Shown here: in pieces, positions 1-7,819 of the stretch
Position numbering within the stretch: the first letter of the stretch is position 1
Layout: the number at the start of each line of letters is the position of its first letter
Made by a program: the position numbers and the translations under genes
Assembly (NCBI GenBank): GCA_016342755.1
Contig: JAEINS010000028.1
Span: 1 to 55,149, forward strand
Origin: Melioribacteraceae bacterium
GTDB lineage: Bacteria > Bacteroidota > Ignavibacteria > Ignavibacteriales > Melioribacteraceae
DNA length: 55,149 nucleotides
Reading direction: 5' to 3'
The notes under the pieces: model-generated
The model's database searches: none
What the model saw: only the letters and a program-made list of their open reading frames with translations
Told to the model about the DNA's origin: nothing

Positions 1-77
1 TAAATCCTAATTATACAACAAAATTAAATCGGGAAAAATAATTGTCGTTGACCGGAAATAATAGTTGTCGTTGATCA
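1..77 (+). mobile_element. end of an insertion element (left copy)
   Basis: Bases 1-51 are a perfect inverted copy of 55073-55123. Read on the plus strand, the first bases give the codons AAA TCC TAA, the same last codons as the partial reading frame at the right end of the window. They are followed by about 65 bases of non-coding terminal sequence with two near-direct copies of TTGTCGTTGA (42-51 and 65-74). The tip, TGATCA (72-77), supplies the stop codon of the adjacent gene, so the element appears inserted into that gene. Multiple terminal repeats recall IS21-like elements, but the family is a guess because the transposase body lies outside the window. Confidence 0.6.
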
Positions 78-1896
78 TCCTTTTAACATTTGTGGGGGAA
101 CTCCAAACTTCCCACCATATTTTATGCAAAGTTTGTCAATATTTATTTCTTCATCATTTATATCTTTTGCTCTTGAATAAGTTGGCAATTGTCCCTTTGA
201 AAGGAGCATACTTGGTTTTATAACATTCAATTCAATTTTGTTTGACAGTCCATTATGGTTGATTTGTAAATTCACCTTGAAGTTTTTTCCTTCTTCCCAA
301 TATCGTCCAATTAATCTAATCATGCCTAAAGGAAGTGGTTTATTATTGTTATCACTTTTATCAAACCACTTATTTTCCCAGTAAATACCAGATTTTTCTC
401 CCAAAATTTCAATTGGATTTTCTCCCCAACAATTTTCATATATTGGAAACCAATTATCATCACAAAGAATTCTAGGATGAGGTTCTTCACCATATTCACA
501 AATTGATTCTAAAATTATAACACTATCAGGTAAATTTGATTCTTCATTGATATGTAAATATGGCATGTAGTATTTAGACATTCCTAGCAAGATTTGGTTA
601 CTTGTTCCAGCAAATAATTGAAGTTTTGCCTTGATTTTTGGAAAGTCAAAATTAGTCCCTTCATCAGCAGATGTAGTTTTAGCAAGAAAGTTAGTTTTAA
701 TTTCTCCTTTATCAATATTTTGATTTTGTGAATTTTCTTCTGCCATTTTACCAATAATAATCATATCCTTAATAACAGTTGCTTCAATTTGTATTTCAGG
801 GTCATCAATATCAATAGCAGAATCAGCGATAAAAAATATTTCATTCTCACATGCAGTTAAGTAAAATAGAGAGTCGGAAATATCTCCATAGATAGATTCT
901 TTTAAAGTTCCTAAATGACTTCCTTTGGTAATTCTTATATCATCAATCATGTAGAGCCAGTTTTCAGATAAATCAATTATTCTCCCATCCCTTTCTTGCA
1001 CAAAAAAATGTAAGTTTACATTCCTGACCGGGATTAAAAGTACAAGACTCTGACTTAATAAATAACTTATTTGGATATACAGTTGTAGTATCAAAATTCA
1101 TAAAACGACCATTTACATAGGCGTTAACACCTAGTTTAACACTATCGTTTAATTCAACAACGGGTACTATATCAAATTTTCCATCAATTTCTCTAATGTA
1201 ACCGCTTATTTGCTTACCAACGAACTCTCCACTTAAAATATTTCTAAAATTAAATACTGTATCTTGGTCAAATATAGATAAAGTAACAATTTCATTTTGA
1301 CTATCCCACAAATTAGTTGCAAAGTTTGAGTTAGTTCCGCTTGTAATAATTGAATAATTATATTCAGCAAAATCCAGATCAGGATCAAAAATTTCCAATA
1401 TTAATTCTTCCTTAATTGGGTTTTGGAGATGGAAAGAAGTAACATTTAAAAAGGAATATTGATCAACTACTTTACTATATTCAGAATAATCTGCTCCATC
1501 AACCTTATACCTGTATCGAAGTAAACTAAGATCATGTTCATCAAGTTTTGGTGAAATAGAAATTCTAAAACCACCGGGTAAAACATTGTAGAGTTTTAGT
1601 GTAATTGTGTGATTACCAATATCATAACTTTTAGAAACATTACTAGATTGTGGTAAATGGAGGGAATCACTTGTAATCTTAATAAATTCTGCGATTTGTA
1701 AAAAGACTCTTGGTTCTTCTATAAATTTAAACTCATAAGTTACATTATAAGGAGAGTCTAAATTTTTAGATAAAGTTTTTATTTCAGGTTCAATCTCAAC
1801 CTTTTCTTTAATTACTACTTGTCCATAATAGCTGTTTGTAAAAAATATTGTAAACAGAAAAATAAGACAGAAATGTTTTGTAAAACGGAATCCCAT
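75..1896 (-). pseudogene. frameshifted and truncated secreted protein
   Basis: The gene starts at 1896 with a signal peptide (hydrophobic residues about 9-25, ending YYG-Q). It runs in one frame to about residue 297, then continues in another frame for about 308 residues. The switch falls on a run of seven T on the coding strand (A at 1002-1008). Removing one T joins the sequence TFF to VQERDGR without a break, giving one product of about 605 residues. The 3' end is also lost: the reading ends ...YGGKFGVPPQMLKG and the stop codon is made by the TGATCA tip of the insertion element. That last stretch faintly resembles the start of a lytic-transglycosylase-like domain (weak inference). No family was recognised for the rest. 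The frameshift could be a real mutation or a homopolymer error. Confidence 0.65.
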
Positions 1897-1992
1897 TTTT
1901 AAAGAATTAAAAAAGACGGGGGTATTATTTTATTCATGTTGCTCCTCTTTTGTTGCCCCAAAAATATTATTTAAGTTGCGGGTTTTATAGAA

Positions 1993-2027
1993 AGATCTCT
2001 CAATCGCTATGCTCATTTCGAGATGAC
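1993..2027. repeat. dispersed repeat fragment (GAGATGACA type)
   Basis: The segment starts AGATCTCTCAATCGCTATGC and ends TTTCGAGATGACAA, with GATCTC and GAGAT arms facing each other. It resembles half of the palindromic intergenic repeats whose ends read TTGTCAT/ATGACAA and which I recall as common in Bacteroidota-group genomes. The full-length relative in this window is at 16293-16386. Confidence 0.45.
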
Positions 2028-2231
2028 AATTATTATAACCCTATCCCAGTGTATTTTGAAAATATTTTATAAGAATAAAAAATATAAAATTAAGATACAA
2101 GAGTCTTAAAGAAGAAAATCCAAAATAAATAAATTCCAAAAGAGAATCATTAAATTGTAAATAAATAACAAACGACAATAAAGCAAAAAAAGTTTTGTAA
2201 GAGTAATGAAGACTCTGGTAAAGTTTGTTCA

Positions 2232-2256
2232 CTTCTCGATGAACTCGAACTGAAAT
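2232..2256. repeat. dispersed repeat fragment (CTCGA type)
   Basis: The bases CTTCTCGATGAACTCGAACT contain two inverted TCGA units and resemble the variable arm of the same class of intergenic repeats. It is short and could be coincidental. Confidence 0.3.
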
Positions 2257-2391
2257 ATCCTAATGCCGTCTGTTATTTGTCTTTTTTGAGTTTGTGATTT
2301 ATTTGGGGATTTGTATTTTGAAATTTGTTGCTTATTTGGACTTTATTTTTGTCAAATTGGTATTTGTAGATTGAAACTTATGATTTAAAAT

Positions 2392-2415
2392 ATTCCGGTT
2401 TTATTTAACCGGAAT
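2392..2415 (-). terminator. hairpin terminator of the fur-MBL operon
   Basis: Nine-base arms ATTCCGGTT and AACCGGAAT surround a TTATTT loop. The hairpin touches the stop codon of the hydrolase gene, and on the minus strand it is followed by an AT-rich stretch. Confidence 0.65.
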
Positions 2416-3137
2416 TATTTTTGCGGCATGTGGACTAAAAAATATTCTTTCGCAGTTTTACCAATTTCAATTGCTTCATCAATTGATAAATGCATTTCCA
2501 GATTATCTTTCTCTTCTGAACCGGCTTCTATAATAGCAAGATCAGAATTTTTTACCATTTCAACTAAATTATCACAATAAGCAGTATCACCACCGTAGCA
2601 GATAGATTTATTTCCATTAAAAAACTTAAACCCTAATGCCGGTACGCTTACCGATATTTCATTCCCGGAAGATTGTTCTTTATGATTAACTTTAAAGGAA
2701 ATTACTTTTATATCATCTAATTCAATTTCCTTTTCATTATCAATAGGAATTAAATTTATATTGAACTTAATTTCATGCGAATAAACTTTTTTGAAAGCGT
2801 TCTGAATAGTAATAACTTCTTCACAATTTGCCGGGAAATAAATGTTTAAAGGTTTAGTTCTTTTCATAACAGACAGATATGTTAATAGAGACCAGATTCC
2901 GCCAACATGATCATGATGCCCGTGCGAGATAAAAATATCAGAAATTTCTAATATTTTTGCCTGTCCAAGATCCTGATTCAAATCGCGCAAAATCCCGTCG
3001 CCAGGATCAACTACAATTATGGATTCTTTTGAAGTTATAACAATTCCCGTAGAAATATTAGGAATGGAACAGAATATTTTGATGAAGAGATTATCTTTTT
3101 CCCAGACTAAGGGATATTTTTGATTTATATGGTTCAT
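2415..3137 (-). CDS. MBL-fold metallohydrolase (RNase Z-like)
   Basis: This 240-residue protein has the metallo-beta-lactamase fold signature HxHxDH (HGHHDH at residues 72-77). Further metal-binding elements are NHKE near residue 150, GGDTAYCD near 190 and a final His in LVHMPQK at the C terminus. This layout is that of the RNase Z/arylsulfatase-type branch rather than true beta-lactamases, so a binuclear zinc phosphodiesterase or related hydrolase is likely. The tRNase exosite arm is not evident, so tRNA processing is not claimed. No signal peptide is seen, which suggests a cytoplasmic enzyme. The gene follows fur by 26 bases on the same strand and is probably co-transcribed with it. The substrate is unknown. 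Confidence 0.8.
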   Translation of the reverse strand: MNHINQKYPLVWEKDNLFIKIFCSIPNISTGIVITSKESIIVVDPGDGILRDLNQDLGQAKILEISDIFISHGHHDHVGGIWSLLTYLSVMKRTKPLNIYFPANCEEVITIQNAFKKVYSHEIKFNINLIPIDNEKEIELDDIKVISFKVNHKEQSSGNEISVSVPALGFKFFNGNKSICYGGDTAYCDNLVEMVKNSDLAIIEAGSEEKDNLEMHLSIDEAIEIGKTAKEYFLVHMPQK

Positions 3138-3163
3138 TATTAGTTTCTTTGTATAGTTAAAAA

Positions 3164-3628
3164 TTAGTCGAGGTTTTCATTTTGTTTTGTGCAGTTTGAT
3201 TTGTCTTTACACTTTCCAAAAATATTAAATGAATAATTGTTGAATTCAAAATTCGATTCAGTGCAGATTTTATCAATTATCGGATAAATGTCCGTATCAG
3301 TAAATTCAAATATTTTTCCGCAGTCGGTACACACCAAATGGTCATGTCTTTTTCGTTCGAAACATGATTCGTATTTAGCAATGTTATCGCCAAAATTCCT
3401 TTTTACAAGAAGTTTACATTGAACCAATAATTCAAGTGTATTATAAACTGTTGCTCTGGAAACATTTATCTTATTCATTTTAATTTGCAGATAAAGTTCA
3501 TCGGCACCAAAATGTTCTTCCATTTCTAAGGCTACATCAAGTACCTGAAATCTTTCCGGTGTAATTCTATTTTTACCGTTTTTTAAAAACTTTGTAAAAA
3601 TATCATGTGCTTTTTTATTATCTTTCAC
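3164..3628 (-). CDS. Fur-family metal- or peroxide-responsive repressor
   Basis: The 154-residue protein has the Fur architecture. A winged helix at about 20-80 includes the recognition segment NVSRATVYNTLELL, and a dimerisation and metal domain follows. HDHLVCTDC at 95-103 carries the His-x-His regulatory ligands and the first Cys-x2-Cys pair, and Cys140 and Cys146 form the second pair of a structural zinc site. Which subfamily it is (Fur, PerR or Zur) cannot be decided from the sequence alone. It precedes the MBL hydrolase gene and is divergent from the pterin operon. A near-perfect inverted repeat in the shared promoter region could be its own operator. Confidence 0.92.
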   Translation of the reverse strand: MKDNKKAHDIFTKFLKNGKNRITPERFQVLDVALEMEEHFGADELYLQIKMNKINVSRATVYNTLELLVQCKLLVKRNFGDNIAKYESCFERKRHDHLVCTDCGKIFEFTDTDIYPIIDKICTESNFEFNNYSFNIFGKCKDKSNCTKQNENLD

Positions 3629-3675
3629 GAGTCACTTTTATTTTATTTAGATTACGTCTTATTAAAATTAACGAT

Positions 3676-3693
3676 TTTGATAGAATAATCAAA
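3676..3693. promoter_or_regulatory. candidate operator between fur and the pterin operon
   Basis: TTTGAT and ATCAAA are perfect six-base inverted arms with a six-base AGAATA spacer. The site lies in the 162-base gap between the divergent fur-like gene and the PTPS gene. Fur-family operators are AT-rich inverted repeats of about this size, so autoregulation is plausible. The sequence does not match a consensus exactly. Confidence 0.3.
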
Positions 3694-3790
3694 GTATGAA
3701 ATTTTTAACTCATATTTGTGTGATGAATAATAATTTAAGTTGAACTATTTTTTATTATTTTTGTTTTTATTTGAAAGCCAGGATATTAAA

Positions 3791-4198
3791 ATGATATATG
3801 TAACAAGAAGAGAAACTTTCTGTTCCTCACACCGACTTTGTAATACAAATTTAAGTGAAGAAGAAAATGATCAGCTATTTGGAAAATGCAATAATCTGAA
3901 TGGGCATGGACATAATTATGTATTGGAAGTTACTGTTGCCGGTAAACCTGATCCTAAAACCGGTTACGTTGTTGATCTGAAATTATTGAAAAATATTATT
4001 ATTGAAAATGTTATAGATAAAGTTGATCACAGAAATCTTAATCTGGATGTGGATTTTTTGAAAAATGTAATACCAACTACAGAAAATTTAGCGGTCGGAA
4101 TTTGGGGTCAGTTAGCAGATAAAATACCAAGCGGTAAACTTACATCTGTAAAATTATATGAAACAGAAAATAATTATATAGAATACAAAGGAGAATAA
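3791..4198 (+). CDS. 6-pyruvoyl-tetrahydropterin synthase, animal-like
   Basis: This 135-residue enzyme should convert 7,8-dihydroneopterin triphosphate to 6-pyruvoyl-tetrahydropterin. Zinc ligands are His14, His39 and His41, the catalytic Cys is Cys33, and Asp79-His80 and Glu124 complete the active site. Five residues separate Cys33 from the HGH motif, as in animal PTPS; bacterial QueD enzymes have three. The segments LFGKCNN, NGHGHNY and the terminal YKGE also match the animal enzyme closely. The ATG at 3791 is chosen because AGGA precedes it and the longer frame starts with an unlikely Phe/Leu-rich stretch. It is the first gene of a three-gene operon, two bases before folE. QueD activity in queuosine synthesis remains an alternative. 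Confidence 0.85.
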   Translation: MIYVTRRETFCSSHRLCNTNLSEEENDQLFGKCNNLNGHGHNYVLEVTVAGKPDPKTGYVVDLKLLKNIIIENVIDKVDHRNLNLDVDFLKNVIPTTENLAVGIWGQLADKIPSGKLTSVKLYETENNYIEYKGE

Positions 4199-4200
4199 AA

Positions 4201-4761
4201 GTGGATTTATCGAAGATTGAAAAGAACGTGTATAGTATTCTCGATGAAATTGGTGAAGATCCAAATAGAGAAGGTTTAATAAAAACTCCTTTAAGAGTTG
4301 CAAAAGCTTACGAATTTTTAACAAGCGGATATAATAAAGATATAAATGAAGTTCTTAACGGTGCCGTTTTTGAAGAAGAATATGATGAAATGGTAATTGT
4401 GAAAGATATCGATTTTTACAGTATGTGCGAACATCATATGCTGCCATTTTTTGGAAAGGTTCATGTGGCTTATATTCCAAATGGTAAAATTGTGGGCTTA
4501 AGTAAAATTCCAAGAATTGTTGATGTTTTTTCTAGAAGACTTCAGGTTCAGGAAAGAATGACTCAGCAAATTGCAGATACAATAAATGAATATTTATCGC
4601 CTAAAGGTGTAGGTGTAATTTGCAACGGTTATCACATGTGTATGATGATGCGTGGAGTTCAGAAACAAAATTCTGCTACAACAACAAGTGCAATGCGTGG
4701 AATCTTCAAGAAGGATGAACGTACAAGAATTGAATTCTTAAAACTAACTGGTGTTCAGTAA
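4201..4761 (+). CDS. folE: GTP cyclohydrolase I
   Basis: The enzyme makes 7,8-dihydroneopterin triphosphate from GTP, the first step of folate and biopterin synthesis. It is 186 residues long, typical of the bacterial homodecameric type IA enzyme. Zinc ligands are Cys76 and His79 (in CEHHMLPF) and Cys147 (in HMCM). The motif VGLSKIPR and the following QVQER segment are family hallmarks. The GTG start at 4201 is supported by AAAGGAGA six bases upstream. It lies between PTPS and a short-chain reductase, overlapping the latter by one base, so its product is probably channelled to a reduced pterin as well as to folate. Confidence 0.96.
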   Translation: MDLSKIEKNVYSILDEIGEDPNREGLIKTPLRVAKAYEFLTSGYNKDINEVLNGAVFEEEYDEMVIVKDIDFYSMCEHHMLPFFGKVHVAYIPNGKIVGLSKIPRIVDVFSRRLQVQERMTQQIADTINEYLSPKGVGVICNGYHMCMMMRGVQKQNSATTTSAMRGIFKKDERTRIEFLKLTGVQ

Positions 4762-5468
4762 TGAAAGAAAATATTGCGTGGATAACAGGAGCAAGTTCCG
4801 GTATTGGAAAAGAATTAGCTTATAAATTTTCTAATAATGCTGATAATCTTGTTCTTACTGCAAGATCGGAAGATAAGCTGATAAAAATTAAAGACGAATT
4901 AAAAAGTAATAAGGGTAAATGCGAAATTTCTTCATTTTCAATTTCTTCAAATGAAGATGTCTTAAGTTTTAATAAAGATATTTCAAGTAAATTTAATATT
5001 GATTGCCTGATCAACAATGCCGGAATAACAGCATTTAAATTAGTTAATGATCATACCATAGATGAAATTCAGCAGATTCTCGAAGTTAATCTGCTTGGTT
5101 CAATCTATGCCACTAAAGCAGTATTACCCGGAATGATTGAAAGAAAATCCGGGACAATCATAAATATTATCTCGGTTGCCGCAGAAAAAGTTTTTACTCA
5201 CAGCAGTGTTTATGCGGCGTCAAAAGCCGGATTATTAGCCTTTACAAAATCTCTTAGAGAAGAAGTTCGCGAACATAATATACGTGTTATAAATATTATT
5301 CCCGGAGCAACAAAAACTCCGATCTGGCCCGAAAGTTCTGCCGAAAAATTTGGCGAAAGAATGATGAAATCTTCTGATTTAGCTGATATGATTTATAATC
5401 TGTATGAGAACAAATCGACAGTTGTACCGGAAGAAGTTGTATTAAGACCAATTTTAGGAGATTTATAA
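4761..5468 (+). CDS. short-chain dehydrogenase, possible sepiapterin reductase
   Basis: A 235-residue classical SDR. GASSGIG (10-16) binds NAD(P), NNAG is at 85-88, and the catalytic residues are Ser138, Tyr151 and Lys155 (YAASK). Its ATG overlaps the folE stop (TAATG), so the two are translationally coupled. The general SDR family does not fix a substrate. Position third after PTPS and GTP cyclohydrolase I makes reduction of 6-pyruvoyl-tetrahydropterin (sepiapterin reductase activity) the best hypothesis, which would complete tetrahydrobiopterin synthesis. An unrelated NADP-dependent oxidoreductase is the alternative. Confidence 0.85.
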   Translation: MKENIAWITGASSGIGKELAYKFSNNADNLVLTARSEDKLIKIKDELKSNKGKCEISSFSISSNEDVLSFNKDISSKFNIDCLINNAGITAFKLVNDHTIDEIQQILEVNLLGSIYATKAVLPGMIERKSGTIINIISVAAEKVFTHSSVYAASKAGLLAFTKSLREEVREHNIRVINIIPGATKTPIWPESSAEKFGERMMKSSDLADMIYNLYENKSTVVPEEVVLRPILGDL

Positions 5469-5539
5469 TACTAAAAATCTGAAATAGGAAGAATTCGGAA
5501 TATCTAAGACATAATTAGAATTTTATGGAATCTTCCTAT

Positions 5540-6628
5540 ATGAAAAGACTACTACTGTTTTGTTTTTTAACTTCCGTAATGTATGCACAACCTGCCAGTG
5601 TTGAAATAACCGTAGTTGTATCTGATAATTATGGATGGAGTAATATAATTCAACTTGGGGCTGATATTGATGCTTCTGATGGGATTGATTCGGCTTTTGG
5701 AGAATTTGGCTTACCACCATTTAAGCCACCAATGCCGTCAGCATTTGCCGCTTGGAGAGTAAATGCAGAGTATTCACATAAGGATATAAAGCAGGGTCCA
5801 TCATCTCCATACTCTGGGAGTTTAATATATCAATTAGAGTTACAAGCAGTTGATGATAATCCTTTAATGTTGAATTGGTCGACACCAACAGATGTTACCA
5901 CAGAAATTAGAGATGGTGTGACCGGGGGATTAATATTTGCAGAAACTTTTTTATCTGGGAATAATAACTATTCAATCAGCAATGTTAACTCTCTTCCTTT
6001 TGTACATTTTATCCTTCACTTTAATAATGTTCCACTACCGGTTGAACTAACAGATTTTTCATCAATAGTAAACCAAAATGATATCACGTTACACTGGGAA
6101 ACAGCAACAGAAGTAAATAATTATGGATTTGAAGTAGAAAGGCAGATAATAGTAAACAGTGGACAGTTTTTAGATGAAGTTTGGGAAAAAATAGCATTTA
6201 TTGAAGGAAACGGAAACAGCAACTCATCAAAGTATTATTCATTCGAAGACAAAAATGTTCTGGCTGAAAATGTAAACTACCGTTTAAAACAGATAGATAT
6301 TGACGGCGGATTTGAATACTCTGACGTAATTGAGTGTGAGATTGAGACACCAGAATTGACATTGCTAAAACAGAATTATCCAAATCCGTTTAATCCGCAA
6401 ACAGCGATTGAGTTTACACTTAATCGAAATTCTTTTGTAAAACTTAATTTATATAATAGTAACGGAGAACTGATTAGTTCGCTGGTAGATGATGATATGT
6501 CTGCCGGATATCATAAACTATTATTTGATATTAGCAGTGCCAGTATGCAATTATCAAGCGGAGTATATTATTACCAGCTAATAGCCGACAAGTTTATTGA
6601 TGTAAAAAAAATGATTTTGCTAAAATAA
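5540..6628 (+). CDS. secreted protein with type IX sorting domain
   Basis: A signal peptide (MKRLLLFCFLTSVMYAQ) leads a 362-residue protein. The N-terminal region (about 20-170) is beta-rich and unrecognised. Residues about 170-260 begin PVELTDF and contain TEVNNYGFEVER, a beta-sandwich module common next to sorting tails in this group. From about residue 280 a C-terminal sorting domain opens with NYPNPFNPQTAIEF and ends VKKMILLK. The product should cross the outer membrane by type IX secretion. An ATG 15 bases upstream (5525) is in frame, but 5540 places the signal peptide correctly. No enzymatic motif is seen. Confidence 0.85.
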   Translation: MKRLLLFCFLTSVMYAQPASVEITVVVSDNYGWSNIIQLGADIDASDGIDSAFGEFGLPPFKPPMPSAFAAWRVNAEYSHKDIKQGPSSPYSGSLIYQLELQAVDDNPLMLNWSTPTDVTTEIRDGVTGGLIFAETFLSGNNNYSISNVNSLPFVHFILHFNNVPLPVELTDFSSIVNQNDITLHWETATEVNNYGFEVERQIIVNSGQFLDEVWEKIAFIEGNGNSNSSKYYSFEDKNVLAENVNYRLKQIDIDGGFEYSDVIECEIETPELTLLKQNYPNPFNPQTAIEFTLNRNSFVKLNLYNSNGELISSLVDDDMSAGYHKLLFDISSASMQLSSGVYYYQLIADKFIDVKKMILLK

Positions 6629-6635
6629 AATCATT
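6610..6635. terminator. bidirectional terminator spanning two stop codons
   Basis: AATGATTTT and AAAATCATT form a perfect nine-base stem with an eight-base loop. It overlaps the stops of the convergent genes ending at 6628 and 6631, which are only two bases apart. Confidence 0.6.
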
Positions 6636-7053
6636 CAATAATTAGTCTGTCAATTTCTAAAGGTTTATTTGCAGGATCAGAACTATCCTCTTCAGTATTA
6701 AACTTTTCACGTATCCAATGCGGTTCAATATTATTTGAAACTGCTGTAGAATAAAGCCAGCTTTTCTCATCATCCGAAAGAATAAAATCTGACCGGGCAA
6801 TTGTAATACCGTCTAGAATAAAAGCCTTAGCTAATTCCGGATTTGAAAAGGTTGGAGGTTCATTTCCCAAATATTCGTTAATAAAAAGATTCTTAATAGC
6901 CTCTTCACAAAAAACTTTATCGAAGCCGAGAGTAATTCCTATATGTTTCATCAATTGTTTTTCAGACTGCTGAATACTTTTATTTTTTCTTATCAATAAT
7001 AGAAGCCCTTTGAAGTAATTACTTTTATCAAGCTGATTAATTGGTGCCAACAA
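6631..7053 (-). CDS. small helical protein, possibly TerB-like
   Basis: This 140-residue cytoplasmic protein has no signal peptide or membrane segment. Two similar helical halves (about 10-60 and 70-115) each have a hydrophobic helix followed by an acidic or polar turn and then a Leu/Ile-rich helix, a layout that recalls the TerB tellurite-resistance fold. The metal-binding Asp/Glu residues of TerB are not clearly conserved, so the comparison is tentative. It is convergent with the T9SS cargo gene and shares its terminator. It is divergent from the molybdenum hydroxylase operon across a 137-base promoter region. Confidence 0.65.
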   Translation of the reverse strand: MLAPINQLDKSNYFKGLLLLIRKNKSIQQSEKQLMKHIGITLGFDKVFCEEAIKNLFINEYLGNEPPTFSNPELAKAFILDGITIARSDFILSDDEKSWLYSTAVSNNIEPHWIREKFNTEEDSSDPANKPLEIDRLIIE

Positions 7054-7190
7054 AAACTCCCAAAATTTTTAATAATACTTTATAGTCGTAAATATTCAAG
7101 ATTTTTTTAGTTTAATTTAAAATATAAATTTCTTGAATCTTTTAAATTTGAAACCTATCTTAGAAAGATCACAAAAAATTAGAGAAAGAA

Positions 7191-7802
7191 ATGAGTAATG
7201 AAGAAAATAAGAAAGGAATTTCGCGTAGAAAATTTTTAAAAGGAACAGGTGCCGGAGTAATCGGGAGTTCCATACTTATTTCTAATCTGGCAAAAGCCGA
7301 TGAGAAAAATGAGCAATTGGAAAAAGATGTAGATTCTAAAAGTATTCATTCTATTTCGTTAACTGTTAATGGTAAAAAAGTTAACGCAAAAGTAAAAGCA
7401 AATACTACCCTGGTGCAGTTTATAAGAGATGAACTAAAACTTACCGGAACAAAAGCTGCTTGTAACGAGGGTCAATGTGGCAGTTGTACTGTAATAGTTA
7501 ATAACCAGGCTGTTTATTCTTGTCACATGCTTGCCGTTGATGCAAATAATAAAGAGATAATTACTATTGAAGGTTTAATGAACGGTGAGGAAATAAATCC
7601 GCTTCAGGAAGCATTTAAAGAGAAAGACGGCTTACAGTGCGGGTTCTGTTCTCCCGGGCAAATAATGGCTGCTCATGCATTATTGCTTAGAAATAAAAAA
7701 CCTACAAAAGCAGAAATTAAAGAAGCAATGGCTGGAAATCTTTGCCGGTGCGGTGCGTATCCACACATAATAGAATCAGTTTTTGAAGCAGCTAAAAATT
7801 AA
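7191..7802 (+). CDS. molybdenum hydroxylase iron-sulfur subunit, Tat-exported
   Basis: A 203-residue [2Fe-2S] subunit of the xanthine dehydrogenase/aldehyde oxidase family. A twin-arginine signal (SRRKFLK at 11-17, then a hydrophobic stretch to about 33) directs export of the folded complex. The plant-ferredoxin-type cluster is bound by Cys91, Cys96, Cys99 and Cys111. The second, all-helical cluster domain has CGFC (150-153) and CRC (185-187). This arrangement matches PaoA of the periplasmic aldehyde oxidoreductase. It is the first gene of a three-gene operon; the next subunit starts 17 bases downstream. Confidence 0.93.
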   Translation: MSNEENKKGISRRKFLKGTGAGVIGSSILISNLAKADEKNEQLEKDVDSKSIHSISLTVNGKKVNAKVKANTTLVQFIRDELKLTGTKAACNEGQCGSCTVIVNNQAVYSCHMLAVDANNKEIITIEGLMNGEEINPLQEAFKEKDGLQCGFCSPGQIMAAHALLLRNKKPTKAEIKEAMAGNLCRCGAYPHIIESVFEAAKN

Positions 7803-7819
7803 AATTGTCTGAGGTATAA

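Larger units (their letters stand above)
1897..2414. other. gene-poor interval with repeat fragments
   Basis: About 520 bases with no convincing gene. A 63-codon frame on the minus strand (2041-2232) is very rich in Leu, Phe and Tyr, as AT-rich random sequence would be, and is not accepted. Two short segments (1993-2027 and 2232-2256) look like pieces of dispersed palindromic repeats, and a terminator hairpin closes the interval. Confidence 0.6.

Noticed and set aside
2041-2232. 63-residue Leu/Phe/Tyr-rich frame on the minus strand
   Set aside because: Its composition matches random AT-rich sequence, it has no ribosome-binding site, and it sits among repeat fragments.
7143-7150. TAnnTTTG promoter-like octamers 41-52 bases before three genes (7143-7150, 19530-19537, 43842-43849)
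   Set aside because: They resemble the Bacteroidota -7 element and lie at a sensible distance, but no matching -33 TTG is present and one or two hits are expected by chance in sequence this AT-rich.
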